Below are positions 10,034 through 18,194 of a stretch of 52,649 nt of DNA, piece by piece. Positions within the stretch are counted from its first letter, which is position 1, and every line of letters begins with the position of its first letter. This DNA comes from Mycobacterium sp. shizuoka-1. Its GTDB lineage: Bacteria > Actinomycetota > Actinomycetes > Mycobacteriales > Mycobacteriaceae. Where the stretch lies: assembly GCF_002723835.1 (NCBI RefSeq), contig NZ_BEWG01000070.1, positions 16,387 through 69,035 of the forward strand, given 5' to 3'. The notes under the pieces are model-generated. The model had not been told where the DNA came from. It saw only the letters and a list, made by a program, of their open reading frames with translations, and ran no database searches. The translations under genes and the position numbers were made by a program.

Positions 10034-10056
10034 TTGTCGGCGCCGCGCCATACACT
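10034..10056 (+). promoter_or_regulatory. RecA-NDp / PafBC-type DNA-damage promoter of the SbcDC-like operon
   Basis: TTGTCGGCG (10034-10042), exactly 8 bp, then TACACT (10051-10056). The published mycobacterial RecA-independent damage promoter is TTGTCRGTG-N8-TAN3T, so eight of nine upstream bases and both fixed positions of the -10 pattern (TA and T) match with the right spacing. It lies about 40 bp before the SbcD-like start. Confidence 0.72.
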
Positions 10057-10097
10057 CGCCGCAACACTGTCCGAGGAGACGGGAAGGAGGCCCCGGG

Positions 10098-11249
10098 ATG
10101 CGATTTCTGCACACCGCCGATTGGCAGCTCGGCATGACCCGACACTTCCTGGAAGGTGAAGCCCAGCCGCGCTACTCGGCGGCCCGCCGCGACGCGGTGG
10201 CCGGTCTCGGGGCGCTGGCCGCCCAGACCTCGGCGGAGTTCGTCGTCGTGGCCGGCGACGTCTTCGAGCACAATCAGCTCGCCCCGAAGGTGATCAGTCA
10301 GTCCTTGGAAGCTATGCGAGCCATCGGCGTTCCGGTGTATCTGCTGCCCGGCAACCATGATCCGTTGGACGCCTCGTCGGTGTACACCAGCGCGCTGTTC
10401 GCGGCGGAGTGCCCGGACAATGTGATCGTCCTGGACCGCGAGGGGGTGTGGGAGGTGCGTCCGGGCGTGCAGCTGGTCGTCGCCCCCTGGCGGACCAAGG
10501 CGCCGACGGTCGACCTGACGGCGGCGGTGCTGGCCGACCTGCCCGCCGACGGGACCATCCGCATCCTGGTGGCCCATGGCGGGGTGGACGTGCTCGATCC
10601 GGATCCGGGCAAGCCCTCGCTGATCGCGATGGCCAATCTGACCGATGCCGTAGGCCGCGGTGCGGTGCACTATGTCGCGTTGGGGGACAAGCACTCTCGC
10701 ACCTGCGTCGGCGACAGTGGACGGGTCTGGTACTCGGGTTCGCCCGAGGTGACCAATTTCGACGACGTCGAGGCCGACCCGGGTCATGTGCTGGTGGTCG
10801 ACATCGACGAGGCGCAGCCCGCCCATCCGGTGACCGTCGAGGCGCAGCACGTCGGCCGGTGGCGGTTCGTCACGCTGCACCGCCAGGTCGACGACAGCCG
10901 CGACATCGCCGATCTGGACCTCAACCTCGACCTGTTGCCGGACAAGGAGCGCACGGTCGTGCGGCTGGGACTGACCGGCTCGCTCACCGTCACCGACCGC
11001 GCCGCGCTGGACGCCTGCCTGGACAAGTACGCGCGGCTGTTCGCCTGGCTGGGGACCTGGGAGCGGCACACCAGCATCGCGGTGATGCCTGCCGACGGGG
11101 AATTCGACGATCTCGGGATCGGCGGGTTCGCGGCAGCTGCGGTCGAGGAACTGGTCAGCACCGCCCGTAGCGGTGACGGTGATGCGGCCCAAGACGCCCA
11201 GGGTGCGCTGGGGCTGCTGCTGCGGCTGGCCGGCGGGAGTGCGGCGTGA
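10098..11249 (+). CDS. SbcD-like metallophosphoesterase / DNA repair exonuclease (Rv1277-type)
   Basis: 383 aa from ATG 10098 after a strong GGAAGGAGG. Calcineurin-like metallophosphoesterase motifs appear in order: HTADWQLG (residues 5-12), VVAGDVFEHNQ, LPGNHDPLD, VAHGGVD and VALGDKHSR. Compared with canonical SbcD/Mre11, the first motif is DWQ rather than DxH and the last is GDKH rather than GHxH, which alters metal ligands; as I recall the mycobacterial orthologue shares this. The C-terminal third is family specific. It overlaps the ATPase gene as GTGA and should form a nuclease-ATPase complex acting on DNA ends or hairpins. Confidence 0.87.
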   Translation: MRFLHTADWQLGMTRHFLEGEAQPRYSAARRDAVAGLGALAAQTSAEFVVVAGDVFEHNQLAPKVISQSLEAMRAIGVPVYLLPGNHDPLDASSVYTSALFAAECPDNVIVLDREGVWEVRPGVQLVVAPWRTKAPTVDLTAAVLADLPADGTIRILVAHGGVDVLDPDPGKPSLIAMANLTDAVGRGAVHYVALGDKHSRTCVGDSGRVWYSGSPEVTNFDDVEADPGHVLVVDIDEAQPAHPVTVEAQHVGRWRFVTLHRQVDDSRDIADLDLNLDLLPDKERTVVRLGLTGSLTVTDRAALDACLDKYARLFAWLGTWERHTSIAVMPADGEFDDLGIGGFAAAAVEELVSTARSGDGDAAQDAQGALGLLLRLAGGSAA

Positions 11250-13867
11250 AACTGCACCGGCTTGTCTTGACCAACTACCGCGGAATCGCACACCGCGACA
11301 TCGAATTTCCCGAGCACGGCGTGGTGGTCGTCTGCGGCGCCAACGAGATCGGCAAGACCTCGATGATCGAGGCGCTCGACCTGCTGCTCGAGTCCAAGGA
11401 CCGGTCGACCAAAAAGGAAGTCAAGCAGGTCAAACCGACCCACGCCGACGTCGGTTCGGAGGTGACCGCCGAGATCAGCACGGGCCCATACCGTTTCGTG
11501 TACCGCAAGCGGTTCCACAAGAAGTGTGAGACCGAGCTGACAGTTCTGGCGCCGCGCCGCGAACAGCTGACCGGCGACGAGGCTCACGACCGCGTGCTGG
11601 CGATGCTGTCCGAGACGGTGGACACCGGCCTGTGGCATGCGCAGCGGGTGTTGCAGACCAGCTCGACCGCGGCGGTGGATCTGTCCGGCTGCGATGCGCT
11701 CTCGCGTGCGCTGGACCTGGCTGCCGGTGACGATGCGGCGCTGTCGGGCAGCGAACCGCTCCTGATCGAGCGCATCGACACCGAGTACGGCCGGTATTTC
11801 ACCGCGACCGGCAGGCCGACGGGCGAGTGGGCGGCGGCGCTCGCCCAGCTGCGCAGTGCCGAGGAGGAGGTGGCGCGGTGCGCCGCCGCGGTCGCTGAAG
11901 TGGACCAGCGGGTGCACCGGCATGCCGAACTGGCGGAACGGCTTTCCGGCCTGGCCGATCGACGGCGGGACGTCGCGGGTCGGGTGGCCGCCGCGCAGGC
12001 GGCGGCCGACGCACTGGCTGAGCTCGCCGCCGAGCTGCGGCAGGCCGAGCTCGTCGCCGCCGCGGCGCAGGGCACCTGCGCCGCGTCGAGCGCCGCGCAG
12101 GCCGAACGGCTCCGGCTGCGCGACGAGGTGGCCGCGCGCACCGCGGCGCTCGGCGAGGTCCAAGCACAGCTTCGTGACGCGCTGGAGGCCGAGTCCACCG
12201 CCGCTGAGGTCGCCGAACTGGCCGCTGCGGCAGCGGCGGAGTCGGCCGCGGCGGTGGCCGCCGCCGACGCTGCGGCCGATGAGGCGCGCCGGGTGGTCGA
12301 TGCCCTGGCCAGTAGCGCGGAAGCCCAGCGGCTGACGGCCCGGCTCGAGCGGATCGAGACCGCCGAGCGGGAGCTGCGCGAGCTGACCCGTCAGCTTGCC
12401 GAGATCGCGCTGACCGCGGAGGTGATGGCCGACATCGAATCGGCTGCGGCCCTGGTCGAGCGGATCGAAGCGCAACTCGCGCTGACCGCGACCACGGTGG
12501 AGTTCACCGCGGTCGCCGACCTCGAGCTGACGGTGGGGGAGCACACCGTCGGCTTGTCTGCCGGGCAGCGCTGGGCGCCGGCGAGTTCGTCGTCGACCAC
12601 GGTCGAACTGCCGGGGCTGCTGAGGGTGCGCATCGATCCCGGCGCGACCACGTCCAGTGCGCGCGCCAAACTCGATGCCGCGCAACGCGTTTTGGCCGAA
12701 GCGCTGCAACAGGGCGGCGCCGCCGACCTCGAAGGTGCGCGGACGGTCGAGCGGCGCCGCCGCGAACTCACCGCCGACCGCGATCAGGTGGCGGCGACGC
12801 TGGCCGGGCTGTGCGACGGCGACGGGGTCAGCGAGATGCGCGGTCGGCTGGCTGCGCTGCGCGCGGCGATCACCCCCGAACTGCTCACCGGCGGCATCGA
12901 CAACGCTGCGGCGCGCGCGGCGTTCGTCGCCGCCATCGCGGCCCGGGAGAACGCCCGCGCCCAGGCCGATCTGCACGAGCGCGCGGCGGCCGAGGCCAGC
13001 GCCCTGCTCACGCAGAAGCACACGGCGACAACAGTTTTGCGGGCGAAGCTGGCCGACGCCACCGGTGAGCTCGACACCGCCACACAGCGTCTGGCCACGC
13101 TGCGCGCGGACGTCGGTGACCAGGAGATCGCCGCCCGCTCGGTGGCCGACGCCGAGGCGCAGCAGCAGGCCGACCTCGCGGTCGCCGCGCTGGCACAGCG
13201 GTACGCGGCCGCGGATCCCGCTGCCGTACACGCGGAGCTGGCTTCGGCGAAGGATGCCGCCGCGAACCTGGAGCGCGAGCACGCCGCGGTGGGGCAGGCG
13301 CTCAACGACATCACCGTCGAACTGGGGGTGATGGGCACCGAGGGGCGCAAGGGCAGCCTGGACCTCGCCCAGATCGCCCGTGAGCACGCCATGGCCGAGC
13401 ATGCGCGGGTGTCGCGGCGGGCGCGGGCCGCGCAGTTGTTGCGCTCGGTCATGGCCCGGCACCGGGACACCACCCGGCAGCGCTACGTCGCGCCGTTCCG
13501 TGCCGAGATCGAACGACTCGGCCGGCCGGTGTTCGGGCCGACATTCGAAGTCGAGGTCGACAGCGACCTGCGCATCTGCAACCGCACGGTGGACGGCCGC
13601 ACCGTGCCCTACGAATCGCTGTCGGGCGGCGCGAAGGAACAACTCGGCATCCTGGCCCGGCTGGCTGGAGCCGCGCTGGTGGCCAAGGAGGACTCGGTGC
13701 CGGTGGTCATCGATGACGCCCTGGGTTTCACCGATCCCGAGCGGCTGACGAAGATGGGTGCGGTGTTCGACACCGTCGGAGACCACGGCCAGGTGATTGT
13801 GCTGACCTGTACTCCGACCCGCTACTTAGGAGTGCAGGACGCCCACGTCATCGAGCTGACCGCCTGA
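11246..13867 (+). CDS. SbcC/Rad50-like ATPase partner (Rv1278-type)
   Basis: 873 aa. Residues 1-40 start the ABC-ATPase head (LVLTNYRGI, Walker A GANEIGKTS at 31-39). The long middle, about residues 190-740, is Ala/Glu/Arg-rich coiled coil with no obvious zinc-hook CxxC. The C-terminal head lobe has PYESLSGGAKEQLGILARL (signature) and VPVVIDDALGFTDPERL, the Walker B region, where the usual DE is DD. It is shorter than classical SbcC (about 1,050 aa) and resembles the AAA_23 DNA-repair ATPases of actinobacteria. The GTG/ATG start overlaps the SbcD-like stop by four bases. Expected role: ATP-gated clamp for its nuclease partner in DNA end processing. Confidence 0.87.
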   Translation: MKLHRLVLTNYRGIAHRDIEFPEHGVVVVCGANEIGKTSMIEALDLLLESKDRSTKKEVKQVKPTHADVGSEVTAEISTGPYRFVYRKRFHKKCETELTVLAPRREQLTGDEAHDRVLAMLSETVDTGLWHAQRVLQTSSTAAVDLSGCDALSRALDLAAGDDAALSGSEPLLIERIDTEYGRYFTATGRPTGEWAAALAQLRSAEEEVARCAAAVAEVDQRVHRHAELAERLSGLADRRRDVAGRVAAAQAAADALAELAAELRQAELVAAAAQGTCAASSAAQAERLRLRDEVAARTAALGEVQAQLRDALEAESTAAEVAELAAAAAAESAAAVAAADAAADEARRVVDALASSAEAQRLTARLERIETAERELRELTRQLAEIALTAEVMADIESAAALVERIEAQLALTATTVEFTAVADLELTVGEHTVGLSAGQRWAPASSSSTTVELPGLLRVRIDPGATTSSARAKLDAAQRVLAEALQQGGAADLEGARTVERRRRELTADRDQVAATLAGLCDGDGVSEMRGRLAALRAAITPELLTGGIDNAAARAAFVAAIAARENARAQADLHERAAAEASALLTQKHTATTVLRAKLADATGELDTATQRLATLRADVGDQEIAARSVADAEAQQQADLAVAALAQRYAAADPAAVHAELASAKDAAANLEREHAAVGQALNDITVELGVMGTEGRKGSLDLAQIAREHAMAEHARVSRRARAAQLLRSVMARHRDTTRQRYVAPFRAEIERLGRPVFGPTFEVEVDSDLRICNRTVDGRTVPYESLSGGAKEQLGILARLAGAALVAKEDSVPVVIDDALGFTDPERLTKMGAVFDTVGDHGQVIVLTCTPTRYLGVQDAHVIELTA

Positions 13868-13877
13868 GCGGGCAGTA

Positions 13878-15242
13878 CTAGTCCGCCAGCGCCAGGACTT
13901 CGTCGAAACCCGCTGCCAGGCAGTCGTAGAACTCCTCGAAGTCCGGGATCGCGCCGGTGTCGACATCGATCCCGAGCGAGCAGGTGTCCACGTAGGTCAA
14001 CAGCGTGACGTTGACTGCCGAGCCGATGGTCGGGCCGAACGCGTACTGACCGCGCACCCGGGCGCCGCCGAGATACACCTGCACCGGAACGCCCGGCACA
14101 TCGCTGCACAGGAAGTCGACGTGACGCAGGATCGACCCGATGTACCAGCGCGGCATCATGTTGAGGGCGCCCGCGATCAACTGCGTGTAGGGCAACGACT
14201 TCTCGTGGCGCACCCGGCCGGTACGTTCGTGGATGCCGCTGATGCGCGCGGCCGGATCGGCCACCCCGACCGGGACGTCGAAGCGCATCAGGGTGATCCG
14301 ATTGCCGCCCATGTCGTCACCGTCGCTGCGCAGGCTGATCGGCATCGTCAAGTGCAGATCGCCGACGCCGACGCCGTGCTTGTCGTGGTAGCGGCGCAGG
14401 CCGCCCGCCACCCCCGCGACGAACGCATCGTTGAGCGCCCCGCCGCTGCGATGCGCGGCCTCACGGAGCCGCGGCATCGGGACGTCGAGTACCCCGAGCC
14501 GACGAATCAGGGTGCGGTTCTTCATCAACGGCGAGCCCGTGGTGTTGACCGGACGAACGGTCCGGTACACCGAGGCGGCCAGCTCGCCTGCCGACTCCGC
14601 GGTCTGCAGTGGTTGTCGAATCGTGTTGAGCAGCAACCGCGGCGCGATCTTCACAGATTCGGCCACCACCTTGCCGACCAGGCCTGCGTTGTAGCGCAGC
14701 GCGTCGCGATAACCCGCCAGCGGCTCGGCGGCAGGCGCCACCGGCTCGTCCGGGACGGCGCCCATCGCACGCGGATCCTCGGTGAGGTCGAACAGCGTCA
14801 TCGCGATCTGGACCCCGCCGACCCCGTCGGTCAGAGCGTGGTGGAACTTGCACAGCACCGCCGCGCCGCCGTCGTCGAGTCCGTCGATGAGCGTGGCCTC
14901 CCACAGCGGGCGGGCTCGGTCGAAATCGGCCATTGCCGCCAGCCGGGCCATCTCGAGCACACCGTCGAGATTGCCCGGCTCGGGCGCGGAAACCCGGCGC
15001 ATATGGTAGTCCAGATCGAAATCCGGGGCGTACTCCCAGCGCGGCGGCGCGGGTGGCGGTGAGTTCACCACCCGCTGGCGGAACATCGGCAGCTCCCGGC
15101 TGACCAGATCGAATCGTGCCCGCACCAGGTCCCAGTCGGGCGACCGGTCGAGAAGGATGACTGTCACCACGGTGGATCGCAGCCGTGGATCGGCCTCCAT
15201 CGACCAGGTGAAGGCGTCTGTGTTGCGCATGAATTCGGTCAT
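13878..15242 (-). CDS. Wax ester synthase / diacylglycerol acyltransferase (WS/DGAT)
   Basis: 454 aa, the usual length of the mycobacterial triacylglycerol synthase family. The catalytic motif HHxxxDG is present as HHALTDG (His134, His135, Asp139, Gly140). Other family marks are PLWEATLIDGL, a P-L-R type N-terminal segment (DPRLRSTVV) and NVTLLTYVDTCSLGIDVD near the end. It would use acyl-CoA to acylate diacylglycerol or long-chain alcohol, storing lipid at the membrane. It lies alone, tail to tail with the SbcC-like gene. At this place M. tuberculosis has a different gene, so this begins an inserted segment. ATG 15230 is an alternative start. Confidence 0.9.
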   Translation of the reverse strand: MTEFMRNTDAFTWSMEADPRLRSTVVTVILLDRSPDWDLVRARFDLVSRELPMFRQRVVNSPPPAPPRWEYAPDFDLDYHMRRVSAPEPGNLDGVLEMARLAAMADFDRARPLWEATLIDGLDDGGAAVLCKFHHALTDGVGGVQIAMTLFDLTEDPRAMGAVPDEPVAPAAEPLAGYRDALRYNAGLVGKVVAESVKIAPRLLLNTIRQPLQTAESAGELAASVYRTVRPVNTTGSPLMKNRTLIRRLGVLDVPMPRLREAAHRSGGALNDAFVAGVAGGLRRYHDKHGVGVGDLHLTMPISLRSDGDDMGGNRITLMRFDVPVGVADPAARISGIHERTGRVRHEKSLPYTQLIAGALNMMPRWYIGSILRHVDFLCSDVPGVPVQVYLGGARVRGQYAFGPTIGSAVNVTLLTYVDTCSLGIDVDTGAIPDFEEFYDCLAAGFDEVLALAD

Positions 15243-15333
15243 GATGCTCCGTCACCAAACGTACGACGGAGACCTCATCGACAGAATATCCCGCGGCTGG
15301 TTGAGGACTTTCTCCCCTAACACTGGGGCCTTT

Positions 15334-15394
15334 CTCTGCGATTTCGGCGCGCACACGTTCGCTGAGCGACGGTTTGCGCGCCGAAATCACAGAG
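15334..15394. repeat. Long imperfect palindrome after the LLM monooxygenase gene
   Basis: CTCTGCGATTTCGGCGCGC (15334-15352) pairs with the complement of 15376-15394 over 19 positions with a single mismatch; the 23-base loop has a smaller CGCT/AGCG repeat. It begins 9 bp past the stop of the leftward gene at 15403. No U-tract follows, so if it is a terminator it is of the U-less kind; it may also be a dispersed intergenic palindrome. Confidence 0.7.
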
Positions 15395-15402
15395 GCTCAG
15401 GT

Positions 15403-16764
15403 TCAGGCGGACAGCGGCACGGAGTGGGCACCGACCTTCGAGTCGGCGACGTCGCCCAGTCCGAGGTGGTCACGCAGCGTCGTTCCGGTGTATTCGGTGC
15501 GGAACAGGCCACGCCGCTGCAACTCCGGCACCACCGCGTCGACGAAGTCGTTGAAGGTCCCCGGTGTCGTCGCCGACGACACCATGAACCCGTCGGCCTC
15601 GCCGGCGCGGAACGATTCCTCGATCTGGTCGGCCACTTGCGCGGCGGTACCGACGAACTGGGGGAGCAGCACACCCTGCGCATACCATGCGCCGACATCT
15701 CGCAAAGTCAGGCTGTCCCGGTTGGCTACCCGGCGTACGGCGTCGAAAAGCCCTTGGGTGCCGCTGACTTGGACGTCCTCGACCGGAGCGTCCAGGTCGT
15801 AACCGGAGAAGTCGTGGTCGGTGTGCACGCTCAACGTGATCAGTCCGGAGATCGGATCCGCGAGCTCGTTGTGGTAGGCCTGCTTTTCGCGAGCGATGGA
15901 TTCGGTCTCGCCGATGAACGGGATGAATGCCGGGAAGATCAGGACCTTGTCCGGGTCGCGGCCGAAGTTCACGGCCCGCGACTTGATGTCGTCGTAATAT
16001 GCGCGCCGGCCCTCAGCAGTGGGGTCGATCTCGAAGATCGCCTCCGCCCAGCGGGCGGCGAAGTCCTTCCCGGTGTTCGACGAGCCGGCTTGAATCAGCA
16101 CCGGTCGGCTCTGCGGGGAGTGCGGCACGTTCAGCGGGCCTCGGGACCGGAAGTATTGGCCGTGGTGGTTGACGTGCCTTATGCGGCTGGGATCGGCGAA
16201 CACTCCCGATTCCTTGTCGAGCACCAAGGCGTCGGGCTGCCAGCTCGACCACAGTTCCACCGCGGTGCGGACGAACTCGTCTGCGCGTTCGTAGCGGAAC
16301 TCGTGCCCGAGATGGTCGTCGTGGCCGAAGTTCTGCGCCTCGCCCTGGGTCAGCGAGGTGACGATGTTCCAGGCCACCCGGCCGCGGGTGAGGTGATCGA
16401 GGCTGGCGAAGATGCGAGCCAACTCGTAGGGGTGGAAATACGTGGCCGACTTGGTGATCGCCAACCCCAGTCGAGAGGTAACGGCGGCGATGCTGGCGGC
16501 CACGATGGACGGATCCAGGGTGGCGGTCGCCTGGGTTCCGCGCCGCAGTGGCTCGGCGATACCGTCGCCGAAGCGGACCGGCGCGGCGAGCAGGTCGGCG
16601 AAGAACAAGAAGTCGAACTTGCCCCGCTCCAGGATCCGTCCGATGCGGTGGTAGTACTCCGGCGTGAGGAACCCGGTGTCGGTGGCCGGGTGGCGCCAGG
16701 CGGCGTGGGAGTGGGTCACCTGGGAGGCGATCTGGAATCCGCCCAGGTGCAGTTGTCGGGTCAT
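15403..16764 (-). CDS. FMN-dependent LLM monooxygenase, NtaA/SnaA/DszA family
   Basis: 453 aa from ATG 16764 (MTRQLHLGGFQ) with GGAG 8 bp before; the open frame extends to 16965 but the extra residues are not family-like. Motifs of the NtaA/SnaA/DszA group are clear: FDFLFFADL, LTRGRVAWNIVTS, PQSRPVLIQAGSSNTGKDFAARWAEAIF and AYYDDIKSRA. These enzymes use FMNH2 from a separate reductase to oxidise or cleave C-N and C-S compounds (nitrilotriacetate, dibenzothiophene sulfone, sulfonates). The neighbour at 16854 is a DszC-like enzyme, and together they look like an organosulfur or related xenobiotic utilisation pair; the substrate is not determined. Palindromes lie on both sides of this gene. Confidence 0.87.
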   Translation of the reverse strand: MTRQLHLGGFQIASQVTHSHAAWRHPATDTGFLTPEYYHRIGRILERGKFDFLFFADLLAAPVRFGDGIAEPLRRGTQATATLDPSIVAASIAAVTSRLGLAITKSATYFHPYELARIFASLDHLTRGRVAWNIVTSLTQGEAQNFGHDDHLGHEFRYERADEFVRTAVELWSSWQPDALVLDKESGVFADPSRIRHVNHHGQYFRSRGPLNVPHSPQSRPVLIQAGSSNTGKDFAARWAEAIFEIDPTAEGRRAYYDDIKSRAVNFGRDPDKVLIFPAFIPFIGETESIAREKQAYHNELADPISGLITLSVHTDHDFSGYDLDAPVEDVQVSGTQGLFDAVRRVANRDSLTLRDVGAWYAQGVLLPQFVGTAAQVADQIEESFRAGEADGFMVSSATTPGTFNDFVDAVVPELQRRGLFRTEYTGTTLRDHLGLGDVADSKVGAHSVPLSA

Positions 16765-16810
16765 GGTGGCTCCATCAGGGATGTCGAGATCGACGAAATG
16801 GCTGGTTTTA

Positions 16811-16846
16811 CTCGCACTTTCGCGGCGAAATGTCGGTTTGGGCGAG
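16811..16846. repeat. Nested palindrome between the two flavin monooxygenase genes
   Basis: TTTCGC-G-GCGAAA (16818-16830) lies inside an outer CTCGC (16811-16815) / GCGAG (16842-16846) pair. It starts 7 bp after the stop of the acyl-CoA dehydrogenase-like gene, on its downstream side, so it may terminate or attenuate that transcript before the LLM gene. Confidence 0.55.
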
Positions 16847-16853
16847 AGGGCGC

Positions 16854-18065
16854 TCAGAAGTAGGCGTTGGCCGGGATCGGTGTGCCGTGCAACAGGTTCT
16901 GGCCGATGACGCGCGCCTTGTACGCCACCGGATTGTGCAGGGTGATGGTGCGGACATTGCGCCAATGCCGGTCGAGATTGCGCTGACGGCTGGCGGCGCT
17001 GGCCCCGCCGAGCTCGAGCAGCCGGCTGGCCGCCGCGGGCGCGACATCGTCGAGGTGGACCTTCACCTTGGCTACTTTGAGCTGGGCCTCGACGGCCAGA
17101 TCGGCGTCGGGCACCCCGTCACGCAGCGAGTCGGTTGCCGCCTCGACCGCCGACGCCGCGTCGAGCACCGCGGCCCGGGCGATGGCGGCGGTGCTGGCCA
17201 GCTCGCCGAGCTGGCGCTGATACAGCGGGTCGTCGGCCGGGCTCTCGGCCAGGGCGTGGCTGAAGCTGCGGGTCCGCGAGCGCAGCAGCTCGACACCGTC
17301 GTCGACGATCGTCTGCAGCACGCCGGCGACGATGGCGTGGATGTAGAGCTGCAGCGAGGCGTACTGCACGGTCGGCACCGGCTCGGCGTCGTAGGGGGTG
17401 TCGCTCAACACCTCGTCGGGTGCCACGTCGACGCTGGTGAAGATCGTGGTGCCGGTGCCGGTCCGGCGCTGGCCGAAGCCGTCCCAGTCGTCGATCAGCC
17501 GCACGCCGTCCCGGTCGGCGGGCACGATCACGGTGGCCACCGAGTCGTGGTCGGTGGTGGCGGTGACGGTCAGGTAGTCGGCGAACAGCGTTCCGGTGCT
17601 GTAGTACTTCTCGCCGGAGAGCCGGTAGCCTCCGGGAACGGGCAGCAACCGGGTGTTGAACACCAGGCTACCGACGGCGTTCGAGCCCTTCTCGCTGAAC
17701 GCGTTGCCCACGATCGCGCCATGGGCGACCTTGGCCAGCCACTGGCGCGACCGCGGCTCGGTGAGGGCGCGTAGGCGCTCTTCGACGAACCAGAAGTGGG
17801 TGCGGAAGATATGCGCCACAATGGGATCGGCTGCCGCGACGTCGATCACTGTCGAAAATAGCTGGCGGATAGTGAAATTGGCGCCACCAAGCTCTGTGGG
17901 AAGACGCAGGGTGCCGAAACCCGCCCGCTTGAGCGTATCGACCTGGTCAAAGGGATTCTCGTCGTTGAGATCTCGGTCCTTGGCGCCGGACCTGATCTGG
18001 GCGAGCAGCTCGGCGAATTCTGGTGTGCCGGGCACGATGGCCTGGAGTGGCTCTGCAGTGGTCAT
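16854..18065 (-). CDS. Acyl-CoA dehydrogenase-fold flavin monooxygenase (DszC/SfnB-like)
   Basis: 403 aa from ATG 18065; the frame is open to 18626 but that part lies over the divergent hydrolase. The acyl-CoA dehydrogenase fold is seen in IVAHIFRTHFWFVEE, GNAFSEKGSNAVGSLVF, GGYRLSGEKYYSTGT and DDWDGFGQRRTGTGTT, and the C-terminal RNLDRHWRNVRTITLHNPV segment is typical of the DszC/SfnB monooxygenase branch rather than true dehydrogenases. These use reduced flavin and O2 to oxygenate sulfur or nitrogen compounds. It is upstream of the LLM gene on the same strand, separated by 89 bp with a palindrome. A flavin reductase is not present nearby. Confidence 0.85.
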   Translation of the reverse strand: MTTAEPLQAIVPGTPEFAELLAQIRSGAKDRDLNDENPFDQVDTLKRAGFGTLRLPTELGGANFTIRQLFSTVIDVAAADPIVAHIFRTHFWFVEERLRALTEPRSRQWLAKVAHGAIVGNAFSEKGSNAVGSLVFNTRLLPVPGGYRLSGEKYYSTGTLFADYLTVTATTDHDSVATVIVPADRDGVRLIDDWDGFGQRRTGTGTTIFTSVDVAPDEVLSDTPYDAEPVPTVQYASLQLYIHAIVAGVLQTIVDDGVELLRSRTRSFSHALAESPADDPLYQRQLGELASTAAIARAAVLDAASAVEAATDSLRDGVPDADLAVEAQLKVAKVKVHLDDVAPAAASRLLELGGASAASRQRNLDRHWRNVRTITLHNPVAYKARVIGQNLLHGTPIPANAYF

Positions 18066-18194
18066 CTTCCCGTTGTACCGACGGCCGCCGCGGCGGACAC
18101 TGCTTTGGCTCACCCCGAACCTAAGCGCGCTGACGGGGCGCATTCCATTCCCGCCGCGGGCGAGGCAGAATCGACCCATGGTGGGCCCGCGGCG

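Noticed and set aside
10784..13786. 1000-aa reverse-strand reading frame over the SbcDC-like genes
   Set aside because: Gly/Arg/His-rich composition of a high-GC shadow with no domains, opposite two well-supported genes.
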